A stretch of 64,000 nucleotides of DNA from Aurifilum marmelostoma. Taxonomy: Eukaryota; Ascomycota; Sordariomycetes; Diaporthales; Cryphonectriaceae. Below the pieces are notes generated by a model. That model ran no database searches and was not told the DNA's origin. It was given only the letters and a program-made list of their open reading frames with translations. Positions 47,530 to 58,701 of the stretch are shown here, piece by piece. The DNA is taken from assembly GCA_027559495.1 (NCBI GenBank), contig JAMXSV010000008.1, positions 2,480,001 through 2,544,000 on the forward strand, read 5' to 3'. Made by a program: the position numbers and the translations under genes. The first letter of the stretch is position 1. Each line of letters opens with the position of its first letter.

Positions 47530-49365
47530 TGCTTCGTCTGTGTCGAGGATTCCGGGTCGCCGTCAAATTAAAAAAAGGTATTAATCTGTCGGGTGTAATC
47601 GCCGACTGGTAGGAGGACCGATGCTCCTTTTTATTTTTTCTTTCTTTTGTTTAGATGAGATCTCAGTGACAGAGGCAGGGCGGTGACGATGAAAAGACAG
47701 GAAAGGTAATCGTCTCTGTGGGTGAGTTGCGTGTGCGTGCGATTGCGTACGTGCCTTGACGGGCGGGTTGGTTGGTTGCTGAGCAGAACCGATCTACTTG
47801 ATCAGTTGGATGGACGGGGTTCTTGGTTGCGGTGCGGTGCAGAGAAGGCAAGGGAAGGGGGGAGAAGAAGAAAAAAAAAGCAAGAGTCAGCTGGCTGGCT
47901 GGCTGGGCGTTTTGGTGATGACAGGCGTGCAGAGTTATCTGCAGCGTGGGCGATGGGATCAGGTGGGAAAAAAGTGTGCGCGATGGCGACGATGGAATTA
48001 TGGTGGTGATGGTGGTGGTGGGTGGTGATGGTTACGAAGGGAAGAAGAGAAATGGGATGGAACGGTGATGGTGGGAGGAATCCATCACCTGGGCTTGTTT
48101 TATTGCCCGGTGCGGTGGGAAAGGAAACGTTCAAGTTTCGATGGTGCCGCTCGCGCTTCAGTCATTGTGCCTGTGGTGCTGGGCTGAGGTGGCCAGGCCT
48201 CGCGCGCTTCTCCCTCACTCACCCAAGGCGCCCAAGGACGAGGACGGGACGGGTTTGGGTTCTGGAGGGAAATGCGAGCTTCGCAGCCCTGGCGCGGGCG
48301 ATCAACCTTGTTTGAGCTCTCACCTGCAGGTCGCCGCCGCGGTGCCCCTGCCGCGCCTGGGGCTGGAATGGATTACATAAGGCGGTCCTTGTACCTTTGT
48401 ACCTCTTTTCTTTCTCCGTGACCTGTCACTGTCTATTCTATTTTCGTTGGTCCCTCTCATCTCCCTCCCTCCCTTTTCCCTTCCCGATTGTCCCGTCTGG
48501 GGTTCCTTTTTTTTTTCTTTCTTTTTCTGAGATCCTCCACACTCTCCACACTACAATAAGGTGAAATTATGGATTGACACCAATTGATTCCAGATCTTGT
48601 GGCCACCAAAATCAAGTCATCATCATCCTTCTCATCCTCATCATGTCCGTCTCTCGGTGTGGCAAGACAGGGCGGGTCCAGGCAGTGTGAGCTTCGTTGG
48701 TGTGTCTCTTCAATCAAGGCTTGAGATTGCTACTTCTAAGCCTTCAAGGGTAGTAGCCTCGGCGACTCATTTAGGTGGCTACGGTGCTCTTCGGATCGAC
48801 AGAAACAGTGGCCTGCGGCAGGCCAAAACGGTAGCCAAAGCAACATTTTCTTGATTACTATCACAACAGGGAAAAGGGGGTTAGCACACAAGTCAGACAC
48901 CCTCCCTCCCTCTCAAGTAACTCCACTTCAGCCAACTTATATAAGCTAGCTATTCTCTTGGTTGATTATGCCACTATTTACATCTATTTGTAATATGCTA
49001 CTCTCCACCCCTTCCAACTTGGCTATGCTACTTTCTATATCGATCTTTGATTATATACTACTTGTGTTTATTTTTCTCTCTCTCCCACCGTTCTCTCCTT
49101 TGTACCCCATCGGAGTCCGGCAAGAGGGTGAGACGAAAACAGTAAATCGAAGGAAGAACGTTCAATAGCCAGGAAAAGGCGGATGGTTTCAGCGATAGGT
49201 TACTCCCGAAGATTTACAGAGTGCCTCCCGTGGGTGTATATCCAGAACTGACCAGCATGCAATAACGTACACTGACGGAGTACCACCTCATGATTAGATG
49301 CGATAACTTCGGAGTCAAGTCCCGTCGACCTCTGGGTGACGAGCCTAACGCAGAAGACACGGGAC
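47530..49365. other. intergenic stretch
   Basis: It contains the upstream region of the Ies4-like gene, with a GGT/GAT-rich tract near 48000-48030 and purine-rich segments, and the 3' flank of the F-box-like gene. No gene is recognised. Confidence 0.45.
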
Positions 49366-51204
49366 CTACATTTGAATATCACCAATCGCCAGGTCCCATT
49401 TCCACTCTGCCAGCTTCACCCTGCCCTTGCCGGCCTTTTCGCTGTCGTAGTCTTGGCCCATGATTACCCGTTCCAACCTTTTTTCCATGTCAACCCCCCT
49501 CCATGACTTCTCGACGGCCTCCCGCCAAGCCGGTGGCGCATTCTGTCCGGGCCAGTAGAAGGGGTCTGCCAGGTGTACGAACAAGCGGCGCAAGCCGGGT
49601 CTTGGTTCCGTAGGGGCCTCAGTCCCCAGCTCGCTGGCGGGGGCCGTCTGCAAGCCTCGCAGTCCGCCGATGATCGTCGTGAATCCCCTGAGGACTCTCT
49701 TGTAGTCGCCCGCCGTGAGCCTGTGGCGCCACTCGGGCACCCACTGCTCGTGCCCGTAGTCTGCTATCTCGAGCCGGACCGTGAGCCGCGAGACGTCGAG
49801 TTTGCTTGCTGCCCACTTCACCGTCCCGAGCCAGTCAGTCAGGGCCGGGTCCTCTGCTGGCGACTCATGGTCCAAGGGCGGAAACACCAGGTCCAGGAAC
49901 CGAAGGTGCTGCATGGACGTCGCAGCCACCCCGGAGCGCAGGAAGATGCTCGCTGGGTAGCGGGAAGGAGGATGGTCCGTGTATGGTTCGTGTCTGCGCA
50001 GCCCGCCGTGGGCCAGGACGATGATGCGGTTCTGGCTGAAGAAGACGGACTGGGCGTCGTGATAGAACTGACGCCCGACGAGGAACAGGGCGCGCGGCGG
50101 GGCCCAGCACGTGCAGCTGCCCGCTGCGCAGGTCGAAGCCGAGTAAGCTGCGTGGTAGCGCCGGCAGAAACAGTCGCCCGCTCCCGTGTGCTGCCAGCAG
50201 TTGCGGAATCGACACGAGTAGTGGAAGAGCCCGTGCTCGTACGGGACGCGGTGATGACCTGGAAATCGGTATCTCTCACTCGGCACCCAGTTCCCCAACG
50301 CAGGGCATTGTCCCAGCCGGCCCCACCACCTTTGAGATTTCCCGCAGAGGCTTTGTCGATACCTCAGGTGGTACCTCTGAACCGGATCCCATTCAACCTC
50401 CCGCAGAGGTGTGACCAGGTCTGTGTAGCTGAGAATGCGGAGACGCAGCTCAGGCGGGAGGTCCATGAAGGGCAAGAACCCAGTCGCCTGGCGCTCTGCT
50501 GCGCGTCCGGTAGCCTTCAGCGCGGCGTCCTCCGCAATGCGCTGTATATCCGCACTCGGGTCATGGCAGAGTCTGAGATGACACTGAGATAAAGTCGGAA
50601 AGTGGGCGAGACCTGAGGCCGCTGACTTGGCCGTTTCCGCATCTGCAGTATCGCAGATGATCGAGAGCTCGAGAAGGCCGCTTGTCATAAGTGGCCCAAC
50701 CTCACGGGCCGTACGGAGCCACTCGTCGACGATGGCCGCATCTTGAGGCACTGATAGGTCCAGAGGGACCCTGCATAGACTCTCGTCGAGAGCATCAGAC
50801 GCGCAATTTCTATGGTTCAGACAACTGCATGGGCTCCACGATCGGTTCAGATGGACGACCACAGAGCGCAGCTGCCCGTGAGCTGAAGATGCGAGGGACC
50901 GCAGGGCGCGCAGTACCCTCACCTCGCGGTCATCTTCGTGCTCCTTCGGTCGGAGGATGAACCTGTTGGACGAAAAGAAAAGGCAGGCTGCCTCGGCACC
51001 GATGGCGCGCGATACGGCGAATAGGCTGAGAGCGGACCTCAAGTGGGTGAATGTCGTGTCCCTCCAGACGGGTGTGACATTGTATTCATCTAGTGTGTTG
51101 AAGGAGATTCTCTGTGACAGGACGTCGATGTCTGCGCCGCTGACCAGGCCGGCTGCGCTGTATATCCGCCGGCGGACATGGCGAGGAAGCTCGAGGATAT
51201 TCAT
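49366..51204 (-). CDS. large fungal F-box-like protein with internally duplicated halves
   Basis: This is a single-exon gene of 612 residues. The N-terminus (MNILELPRHVRRRIYSAAGL) looks like a degenerate F-box. A second, clearer one occurs at about residues 245-270 (FMDLPPELRLRILSYTDLV). Each half then carries a similar motif: ACLFFSSNRFIL at about 74-85 and QSVFFSQNRIIV at about 385-396. Each half also has a Cys cluster: CSCLNHRNC near 126-134 and a longer one near 331-366 that ends CAAGSCTCW. The gene therefore looks like a tandem duplication of one domain unit. Such F-box-like proteins are numerous in Pezizomycotina and uncharacterised. A role in ubiquitin ligase substrate choice is possible but unproven. 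The Cys cluster could bind zinc. Confidence 0.78.
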   Translation of the reverse strand: MNILELPRHVRRRIYSAAGLVSGADIDVLSQRISFNTLDEYNVTPVWRDTTFTHLRSALSLFAVSRAIGAEAACLFFSSNRFILRPKEHEDDREVRVLRALRSLASSAHGQLRSVVVHLNRSWSPCSCLNHRNCASDALDESLCRVPLDLSVPQDAAIVDEWLRTAREVGPLMTSGLLELSIICDTADAETAKSAASGLAHFPTLSQCHLRLCHDPSADIQRIAEDAALKATGRAAERQATGFLPFMDLPPELRLRILSYTDLVTPLREVEWDPVQRYHLRYRQSLCGKSQRWWGRLGQCPALGNWVPSERYRFPGHHRVPYEHGLFHYSCRFRNCWQHTGAGDCFCRRYHAAYSASTCAAGSCTCWAPPRALFLVGRQFYHDAQSVFFSQNRIIVLAHGGLRRHEPYTDHPPSRYPASIFLRSGVAATSMQHLRFLDLVFPPLDHESPAEDPALTDWLGTVKWAASKLDVSRLTVRLEIADYGHEQWVPEWRHRLTAGDYKRVLRGFTTIIGGLRGLQTAPASELGTEAPTEPRPGLRRLFVHLADPFYWPGQNAPPAWREAVEKSWRGVDMEKRLERVIMGQDYDSEKAGKGRVKLAEWKWDLAIGDIQM

Positions 51205-52033
51205 GGTGTCTGATAGGCGAAGTCGACAAGAACAGAGACACTCCCCAGATGGTATCGAGTTCTGCCAGGCCAGGAGGTTCTTTTTTTTCTTTTTCGGCGC
51301 CTCTCAGGCGTCTGAGGCAGGACTGTGAGAACAATCCGCTCTCTTGTTATTACGTGCTTGATGCTGTTGGCCCTAGCAAGCTGGGAGGCGTAGCCGGCGG
51401 GAGGGGGGGGGGGGTGGTTCTTTGATGGCCAGAGGCGCGCCGCGCGTATGCATACCGAAGGAACAGCTGCTAGGCACACTTCTGACTAAGACGCCGGTGG
51501 AAAATACAACTTCGTTCCAGAGTATCTTTATATAGGAGAATCCAGCCTCAACCTTTTTTTAGCAGTTCCAACATTGTTCAGCGCTCTTTGGACAAGATGC
51601 GTAGCAATTCCACCCAACTGCTTCTCGCACGTCCAAAAATAGCCGAGCCCCCGGCTTCAGAGCCTCGAGCAGCAGTATGGCTTCAATTTGAGTCGGAGCG
51701 GACCTGGCCTCTGTCGCCCGCCGCATCAGCGTTGGTTCGGAGCAGGATCGAGGAGGGCTCAGCAGGCCATAAACGGCCACGCTACGCCCGCCTTCCTTCT
51801 ACGTAAATAGGTGCGCACCAGGAGCGTGTCTGTAGCAGTTGGCTCTGTGAGGCGGACGTGAGCCGACGCTTTCTGTGAGGATCACGATGGCATTCCACGG
51901 GGATGGTCGGTGAGGAAATCATACAAAAGGGTTCCGTCCTCATGCCATATGATGACAGTCGAATGTGTCAGAGCCAGGAAAGCCGGCGTATAGATCATTC
52001 GACACCTATAGCACCATCTCGCACCAAACAATC
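51205..52033. promoter_or_regulatory. shared intergenic promoter region
   Basis: About 830 bases separate the divergent F-box-like (minus) and deaminase-like (plus) genes. A TATATA element lies near 51531-51536. A short open frame at 51588-51806 resembles no family and is not called. Confidence 0.4.
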
Positions 52034-54118
52034 ATGATGATCGGCGTCAAGTGGTTCATCCATTTGCTCTTCTACATCAGCCTTCATGATGTCTTCGTCT
52101 GCGCGGCCCCTGGGCCGGTGACGTCCGAGCTCGTGGGAATGACCAGTTGGGGGGTCGACGAAGACAATCCAGCCTGGTACTTCAACACGGACCGCACCGA
52201 CGATCCTTTGGTCAATTTCAATCAACTCATCGGCATTGCAAATGCGCACTGGAATTGGGTCATACAACAGAAGAACCCCCGCTCAGATGCAGGCACTTGC
52301 CTCGTGGCGTCCCTGTGGGACCCCACGAGTAAGACTGTCTTCTCCTCAACGGTCCCAAGGGGCGCTCTGAAATCCATGATATACAATGATGGGTCCAGTA
52401 TCGCGCCGGCGTGGTGGGACCAGGTGAAATCAATGACGCCCTTAAAAGACTACTGGCATGCCGAAGATCTTTGCTACCTCAATTATGAGCAAGCACACGA
52501 GGACCAGGTGAAGAACGGGGTCTACGGAACCGGCAGCTTCGACGGTGGCATGTGGCTCGCCGTCTACGGCACGTACGACGGCAGCGACACGGCAGGAAAG
52601 ATGATCTCTCTTTGCGGCCCTGACAATGAGAAACGGAACCCTTCCTGCATGGACGTGGCCGACGCCCTTGGAGTGTGGTACTATGGCAAGAGAAGTGCGG
52701 CCATCCGAGCGCAGCTGGCTCCGGACCAGGACGATCCTTCGATGTATGATGATGCAGACCTAGACGCCATGATTGCGGAGGGGTGTTTCGACGACTCAGT
52801 AGCCCAAAGAGCGATCCATATTCGGGGTGACAGCAAGGCACGGCGCTCTGATATCAGTGGATCCTCGGCTTCGTCAGTGGTCCCAGCCTCGTCAGCGGCT
52901 TCGGAATCGACATCAACTTCTTACTCGTCGGTGGCTTGCCCTGTCTCCTCTGCCCTGGTGCTGCCTTCGACATCCCCAGCTGCCTCTATCACCCTGTCAT
53001 ACCTTTCTCAGTTCACCGGCACCACCACTGCGGCAGAACCAACCACCCTATCGTCAACAAACACGTCGTCTTCTTCAGCTGCCCCCGCCGTCACCAGCTT
53101 CAGCTGCTCGATGGAGGCGCCCGAGCCGAGCGAGGGCGATCCTAGTGCCGTCTGTGTTTGTGAAGACGCAAAAACCACGATATCCGCCCCTTTGCTCAGT
53201 ATTCCCTCATCGGGGCTCACCATCTACTCGCAAAGCTGTGAGTACAGCACATGGCCGTCTTCCACGACCACGGAAACCAACGACCTCGGTGGCCCCACGA
53301 CGTATAGCAAGATGTGTCAGGTCTGCACGCCATATGCTGTCAATGGGGACAACTGCCAGACTATTTCGGGCTGTGTGCCAAAGATTCCCGCGGCTACTGT
53401 CACCGTAGGCAGCAAGCCCGTCCATGTCGGGACTCTGACAGGCGAGGCCCTCTACACGTCCGTCTCCAACGCGCTGACTTCTCTCTGCCCGACACCTTCT
53501 CAGACCACATCAGCCACCCAGTGCGACGAGACTGGGTCGGTATCGATCGGTGGGATCGATTATGTGGCGGACGAGTCGCTGGAGAAAGGCTCGCTGGAGG
53601 TTCAAGTCCCAACAAGCGGCTATAACGACTCGCAAATCCTCAAAGCCATGATCGACTCGATTGCAACTTCCATCCAGAACAGTGCAACCTCGGCGTCTGG
53701 AAACAATTGCTTTAAAGCTAGCTACACGATCGAGCTGAAGCGCGGCCTTACATTCCGTGATCTGACCCGATCTGCTCTAGAGTATGTCGGGCTGGGTGGT
53801 CTTGTCGCGAGGGACCATCCTTATCCCCAGCAAGAGTCGATGGAGATGTGCAACGGAGCCTGGTTCCATACTGCCGAGTACTACAATCCGTATTGGAGGA
53901 GCGCGCCCAAGCCGGGCGCGACCGACTTTATCAACGCTGAGGTGACCTTTCACACCTCCAACAGTGACGATTTCCTTTGCGAGTTCTTAGATGCCCTTGT
54001 GGATGGCTTGGCCCTCGTGGCACCAGAGTTTGCCGTTGCAGACTTCGAGCTGGAGGAGGGCATCAATGCCCTGTGTTGTCTCGCAGATGGATCCTGCTCT
54101 TTGGGTAACACGATTTGA
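52034..54118 (+). CDS. secreted multidomain protein with a deaminase-like domain
   Basis: This is a single-exon gene. The frame opens at 51965, but the Met at 52034 starts a clear signal peptide (MMIGVKWFIHLLFYISL, likely cleavage after VCAA), so 694 residues is preferred. Domain 1 (about 30-210) holds CLVASLWDPTSKTVFSSTVP, then HAEDLCYLNYE (His142, Glu144) and CGPDNEKRNPSC (Cys194, Cys205), followed by a helix. A His-x-Glu plus two Cys in this order is the zinc site of the cytidine deaminase fold, and fungi have secreted toxin-type deaminase domains. The assignment is inference, since the spacing is C-x10-C and not the usual C-x2-C. A dibasic site (KARRSD) and a Ser/Thr-rich linker (about 270-360) follow. 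The C-terminal 330 residues form a Cys-containing region that I do not recognise. It may be an effector or an interference protein. Confidence 0.72.
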   Translation: MMIGVKWFIHLLFYISLHDVFVCAAPGPVTSELVGMTSWGVDEDNPAWYFNTDRTDDPLVNFNQLIGIANAHWNWVIQQKNPRSDAGTCLVASLWDPTSKTVFSSTVPRGALKSMIYNDGSSIAPAWWDQVKSMTPLKDYWHAEDLCYLNYEQAHEDQVKNGVYGTGSFDGGMWLAVYGTYDGSDTAGKMISLCGPDNEKRNPSCMDVADALGVWYYGKRSAAIRAQLAPDQDDPSMYDDADLDAMIAEGCFDDSVAQRAIHIRGDSKARRSDISGSSASSVVPASSAASESTSTSYSSVACPVSSALVLPSTSPAASITLSYLSQFTGTTTAAEPTTLSSTNTSSSSAAPAVTSFSCSMEAPEPSEGDPSAVCVCEDAKTTISAPLLSIPSSGLTIYSQSCEYSTWPSSTTTETNDLGGPTTYSKMCQVCTPYAVNGDNCQTISGCVPKIPAATVTVGSKPVHVGTLTGEALYTSVSNALTSLCPTPSQTTSATQCDETGSVSIGGIDYVADESLEKGSLEVQVPTSGYNDSQILKAMIDSIATSIQNSATSASGNNCFKASYTIELKRGLTFRDLTRSALEYVGLGGLVARDHPYPQQESMEMCNGAWFHTAEYYNPYWRSAPKPGATDFINAEVTFHTSNSDDFLCEFLDALVDGLALVAPEFAVADFELEEGINALCCLADGSCSLGNTI

Positions 54119-55184
54119 AACACCTACTGGCTAGGTCTTCAAGTCTATCTAATGCGCTGCCTGCACTTGATTTTCTTTCCTTTTCTATTTTTTTTATATG
54201 TGGGACGGGGGGGGGGTCTCTGAAGAATTGCTTTTCCCTATATTTTTCTTATATTGTTGTATTCTTATTTTCTTCCCTCTTTCTTTTTAGTTAAGTACCA
54301 TCTGAGGCTTCAAGGTCTGATCCCAAATTGCTTTAAAGACTTCCAGAAGGGATCCGTTTACAGTTTGACAACAGCTTCAAATTGTTTTCTATCTGGGAAG
54401 AGCCAGAGAAGAAGGGCAGAGAAAAAATGAGATCGCTGGAATCGTCTAATTACCACCTACCTGTAAGTCAAGCTGGGAGGACTCGGCTTGTACCGGGTCC
54501 TGTCAGTTGCCCTCGATTCCCTCTATTTCAGTGTGTCTCGAGCACCATCTCGGCTCCACTAAGTGCGGCTTTGAAAAAATCGAATGCCTGTCGCATCCCA
54601 TATACAGGTGAGTTCTTTTGGAGAGCGCGCTTTCCTCTGGGATGACTGCCCAGCTTGAGCCCGTCCGAGTGGATGTTGGTGTGTATGTTTGTACCCATGC
54701 TTTTCATGTTTGTATCCTCCAGAATCATTTGTTATCAGATCATAACCTGGCCACACTTGAATGATATGCAACAGTTTCTGTTCCCTGAATATCTACAGCT
54801 CCCCCTCGTGCTTGTCGAGACACCTGCCATCATTGTGCTGTCTGTTAGTGGTATGTAAACCCAAAACTTGGGTCAACGCTCATGCATTCACAGTCTTTGC
54901 ACTCACTGCTCGGTTTGAGACTACGACCCTCCTCTATGGTCGTATATATATAGATATAGAGTAGATAAGAGCCTCGGCAAACACACATCAAAGCAGGATC
55001 AGTGGTGGTGTACCTCTTGTTGGAGGTAGCATCAATCTTGAAAAGTAATTAACCTCCGCAACCACGATGGTGCAAAAGTACCCTAGGTATGCAATATCAA
55101 CCTACATAGCTGGCATATCTTAATCGTCTGTGTTGAGATTGGGAAGCAGATCAAGCTCCATCCAGACTACCTAGGTACGTTGCT

Positions 55185-55400
55185 ATGGACCAGCAGGTCT
55201 GTCCAGCAGTCCATGACCACTATTACAACTCTCTCAGAGAGACCTATCAGCAGCTCGGCCGGATGCATAAGTGGTGGGCTGTGCGCAAGCAGATCATCAC
55301 CCACCACGGCCTGAGTCAAGGTGAAGGTCAGCAATTACAAGTCCCTGGATCAATACGAGGACTTGCATGTGCCGACCCTGTCAGATGATGATGAGTAGAT
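55185..55400 (+). pseudogene. short coding-like remnant
   Basis: An open frame of 67 codons (55185-55388) contains YNSLRETYQQLGRMHKWWAV. From about 55321 the next frame reads VSNYKSLDQYEDLHVPTLSD, then DDE and a stop, which looks like a natural protein end. Both halves have protein-like composition and are joined only by a frame change, or by an unrecognised intron. No family is recognised. Confidence 0.25.
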
Positions 55401-55678
55401 GATGATTGGAGGATGTTGGGGGTATTTTACATCATGACCTAGTGTCAGAGAGCCTCTGAGTTATCACCAACTAACCTGTGAAATGTTCTGCAATGTTGTA
55501 GGGCAATAGACACCTTTTCATACAAACTTCCCGTGCCGACCTGGTGCCTCAGATCTTCAAAGTTTTCCAAACCTCGTCAATATGTTAGGTCTCAAATCTT
55601 CTTCCAGACTTCCAAATTCCTCAAAGTTTGTCAATGTTTTGTAATTCCCGAATCCTAAGACTCTCCAAAGTTTTCTGG

Positions 55679-56230
55679 TCTTCTCTATGATTTCAGTCTC
55701 GCGGGTAACGTTGCGCTCTGGTACACCAGCTTCTCGATATCCTCCATAACCCAGCCCTAGGTAATATTGACCGGGTTGATAACACGGGCGACCGTCTTGT
55801 AGGTGTCCTCGCTGTTCTCCTAGAACATGATGAGGACATCGAGGAAGCCCTCGACCGGGGTACTGGAAGTAGAGGCTCGTCAGAACAGAGCAACACTTCC
55901 CGTAACGTGGCAGCCACGGGGCGCGTCAGTCTGACAGCGTACCAAGCCTCTTGGCGAACAAACTGTAGACGCATCTCCGAGTCAACCGTGCCCCACGCGT
56001 CTCTGGCGAGCTCGAAGCAAACGATCGAGCGCAGCATACCGCGCACCTCTCAGTCTGACAGGGCTTGGGCACTGTTGACCCCGGCCTGCTTGGTGTGGAT
56101 GGTGCGTTCCAGAACTTCATTGTGGCCGCCCAATGCTCCTCGAAGCGTCAGGTCTCAGAAGATCCCAACGCTTCTATCTTCTGGTGGAATCGGGGATTGT
56201 CATCAAGGAAGGCTCAGGAAGACGAGCCTG
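55679..56230 (-). pseudogene. degenerate gene remnant with frameshifts and TAG stops
   Basis: On the minus strand a coding-like frame gives VRGMLRSIVCFELARDAWG, then RLQFVRQEAWYAVRLTRPV. Near 55860 it shifts to a frame giving VEGFLDVLIMF, a TAG, ENSEDTYKTVARVINPVN, another TAG, and GWVMEDIEKLVYQSATLPA to a final stop at about 55686. Two in-frame TAG codons and at least one frame change imply a pseudogene; an intron at one junction is possible. TAG in place of TGG would fit C-to-T decay on the other strand. The family is not recognised. Confidence 0.4.
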
Positions 56231-56671
56231 AGCTTGGGTGCCCTGACAGGCTGGAAGTACGTCACTGCGGAAACAGAATGGCGAACAGCCCAAGGCCAAT
56301 AGGCAGGTTCAAGATGCGATTTGCCCTGTTTGCTAGTTATGGTATGCAGGATTATAAAGACACAAAGTAGGTTCGAGTTAGAAGTGGTCTTGATGTTTGT
56401 CTGGAGAAAATCCGGGTAGTAATTAGATGTAGAGTATTTGAGTCAACAGGTCTTAAGGGAGTTCATCTATCAGCTCAATATAACCATCTCGAAGGCCTCT
56501 TCCTCTACAACCGAATCGTAAACCACTCAAGATATCAATTCGGTTGCAAGTCTGCATAGAATGGGAGTGATAAAAGTATGAATCCGTAACGTGACTGTAT
56601 AATGATAACGGAGCACCTGAAACTGTTCAAAGCATCATTGAGAAAGACTCTTGTATTGCTATTTCTGCTCA

Positions 56672-58701
56672 CTAACTGACGGACCTCCTCACTGTCCCCC
56701 CCTCACCCCTCTCAGCACAGTACTTAGCCACCTCCTTCCTGAGCGTGTCCTCCTGCCGCCTCACAAGATCCATAATATCCCTCACCTTCTCCCCAAGCCT
56801 CTCCTCGCCGACCTGGCCCCCGACAAAGCTCATCTCCCGCAGCACGGCGCTCAGCTGGTTCGGCAGCCAGGTGATGATGGGGCTCCCGCCCGTGGCCGTC
56901 GGGTGCGACGTCGTCTTGAGGATGTACTCCTTGCCGAAGCACCAGTGGCGCCACCGGAAGTCGCGCACCTGGTTGAGGAGCTGCAGCCACAGCCGGCGCG
57001 ACTCCCACACCTCCTCGTCCTGCTCGGCCTTGGGGTCCCTGCCCGCCTGGAGCTGCAGGGCGAACTCGCGCATGTTGACCTCGACGGAGCGGTCGCGGAC
57101 GTGCTTGAGGAATGCGCGGTGGTTGGAGGGGCGGTATTTGCGGAAGTCCTTGAGGATCTCCGTCAAAGGGGTTTCGGGCTGGAATATCGTTAATATTTTT
57201 GAAGGGATGTAGGAATGGTTCTTTTCTTTTTCGTTTTCCCTTAGGTGTAAAAGAGGAGGAACAGGTTTCTTACCATGGGTATCTGCAAAAAGTTGTCCAT
57301 GGTGGGGATCATGGAGTCGTTGGCGCCCGACTCGCCACGGAAGGACATGGGCTTGCCGTCGTTGATACCCTCATACACGACACCGTTGGGGAACATAGAC
57401 TGGCTGGTGATGCCAAAGATGAATGTACGAAAGGTGGTGTAGTCCAGAGGCTTGGACTTCATCCACATCGTCTCCATCTACATTACGTTGTGCCGCGACG
57501 TCAGCCTCGTCAGACCTTAGGTGGAACTGACATGTCTTTCTGTGACTCACAGTGGCATTGATCTTCATCATAGCGCCGAGCATCTTTCTCATGGCGTCGT
57601 TGAGAGCTTCGCGGCTCTCGTGGGCGGCCTGGAGGGCCTCGACGACGCCGGAGACGAGAGCGCCCGAGCTCTTGACCATGTCGATGTGCACGAGCACGAA
57701 GCCGGCTTCGGATGACTTGGGGTCGAGGCCATGCTCAAAGGCACGGATCAGACGCAGGTTGTCATAGTCCATGCCCTTGGATGGGTCCTCCAGCTTGTAG
57801 TTGTAGAGGGCGTACGAGCCGGCGTACTCCATGAAAGGGAGGAAGCCAGTCCTGCATGATCGTTAGGAGTCTTGGAGGGGGAGGGAGGATTTGTTTGGTG
57901 TTATTGTGGTGTAAGGTAGGTGGGTGGGTAGGTCGTGAATTAGAAAGGGAAGGAAGAAAAGAAAGAAGACGCATCCAGGGCAGCAACAGCCGAGGACAAG
58001 AACCGATGGTAAACGGTGATGATGATGAGGAATAAAGTGATTGGGTGTATGATTCTAAGTGGTGTGGAGGGTAGGAGAGGGGGGAACACAAAGGAGAGCC
58101 AATCATGGATAGAAGAACGAAAAGTAAGGTTGACTTAAAGCCGAGAGGAGTAGGGAGAATGACCAACTAGGACAATAACTATGACAACATATTACGAGAA
58201 AGAAAAGGGGGGGGGGGGGGCGGCATGTGCTCACAACTCAGCAACTCTGGCCATGGGTCTGGCAATGACAGCGGGCAAGGACTGTCTCCCAAGACCGTAC
58301 GGCTCACCCCTGAGGAATCTCTCATGGCAGGGCTCGAGGAGGTATGCCGACAGCAAGAATGAGTAGTCGCGGTAGAGGGCATTCATCAGAGGCATGTTGT
58401 CCTTGTACTTGTCAACAGCCCAGGTGAGGTCAGGGAACTCTGCATCGACGGTAGGCCCCAGCTTACTCTTGGCGAGAAGACCCGGCTCTCCCGACAATGT
58501 CTTGACGGGCATGGCCTGGAGGATGTCTTCGAGAGGCTGGAACTCTGGGGGAAGTTGCCAGATGGGGTCGGCACGGGGCAGGAATCCACGGGGCTTGGAC
58601 ACCATGAAGGCCTGGAGGGAGTCATCGTCTGGACGGCAGTCTTCCAGGACTTGGAAGTCCTCGTTGGGGACATAGTCATCCTCAATACCGACAGAGCCCA
58701 T
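56672..58701 (-). CDS. indoleamine 2,3-dioxygenase (IDO), four exons
   Basis: Exons 58701-58235, 57851-57551, 57477-57274 and 57178-56672 agree in phase and give 492 residues; all three introns are GT-AG. The N-terminal domain contains WQLPPEFQPLEDIL, LPAVIARPMARVAEL, then TGFLPFMEYAGSYALYNY. The large haem domain contains SFRGESGANDSMIPTMD followed by NFLQI, the hallmark IDO motif, then YRPSNHRAFLKHV and a C-terminal helix rich in charged residues. IDO is a haem enzyme that opens the indole ring of tryptophan to N-formylkynurenine, the first step of the kynurenine route to NAD. Fungi often keep several IDO copies; which subtype this is cannot be told from sequence memory. It is divergent from the HET-domain gene. 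Confidence 0.92.

Larger units (their letters stand above)
54119..56671. other. intergenic stretch with decayed coding remnants
   Basis: It contains poly-T tracts after the secreted-protein gene, AT-rich spacer and two remnants described separately (55185-55400 plus; 55679-56230 minus). No intact gene is seen. Confidence 0.45.
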
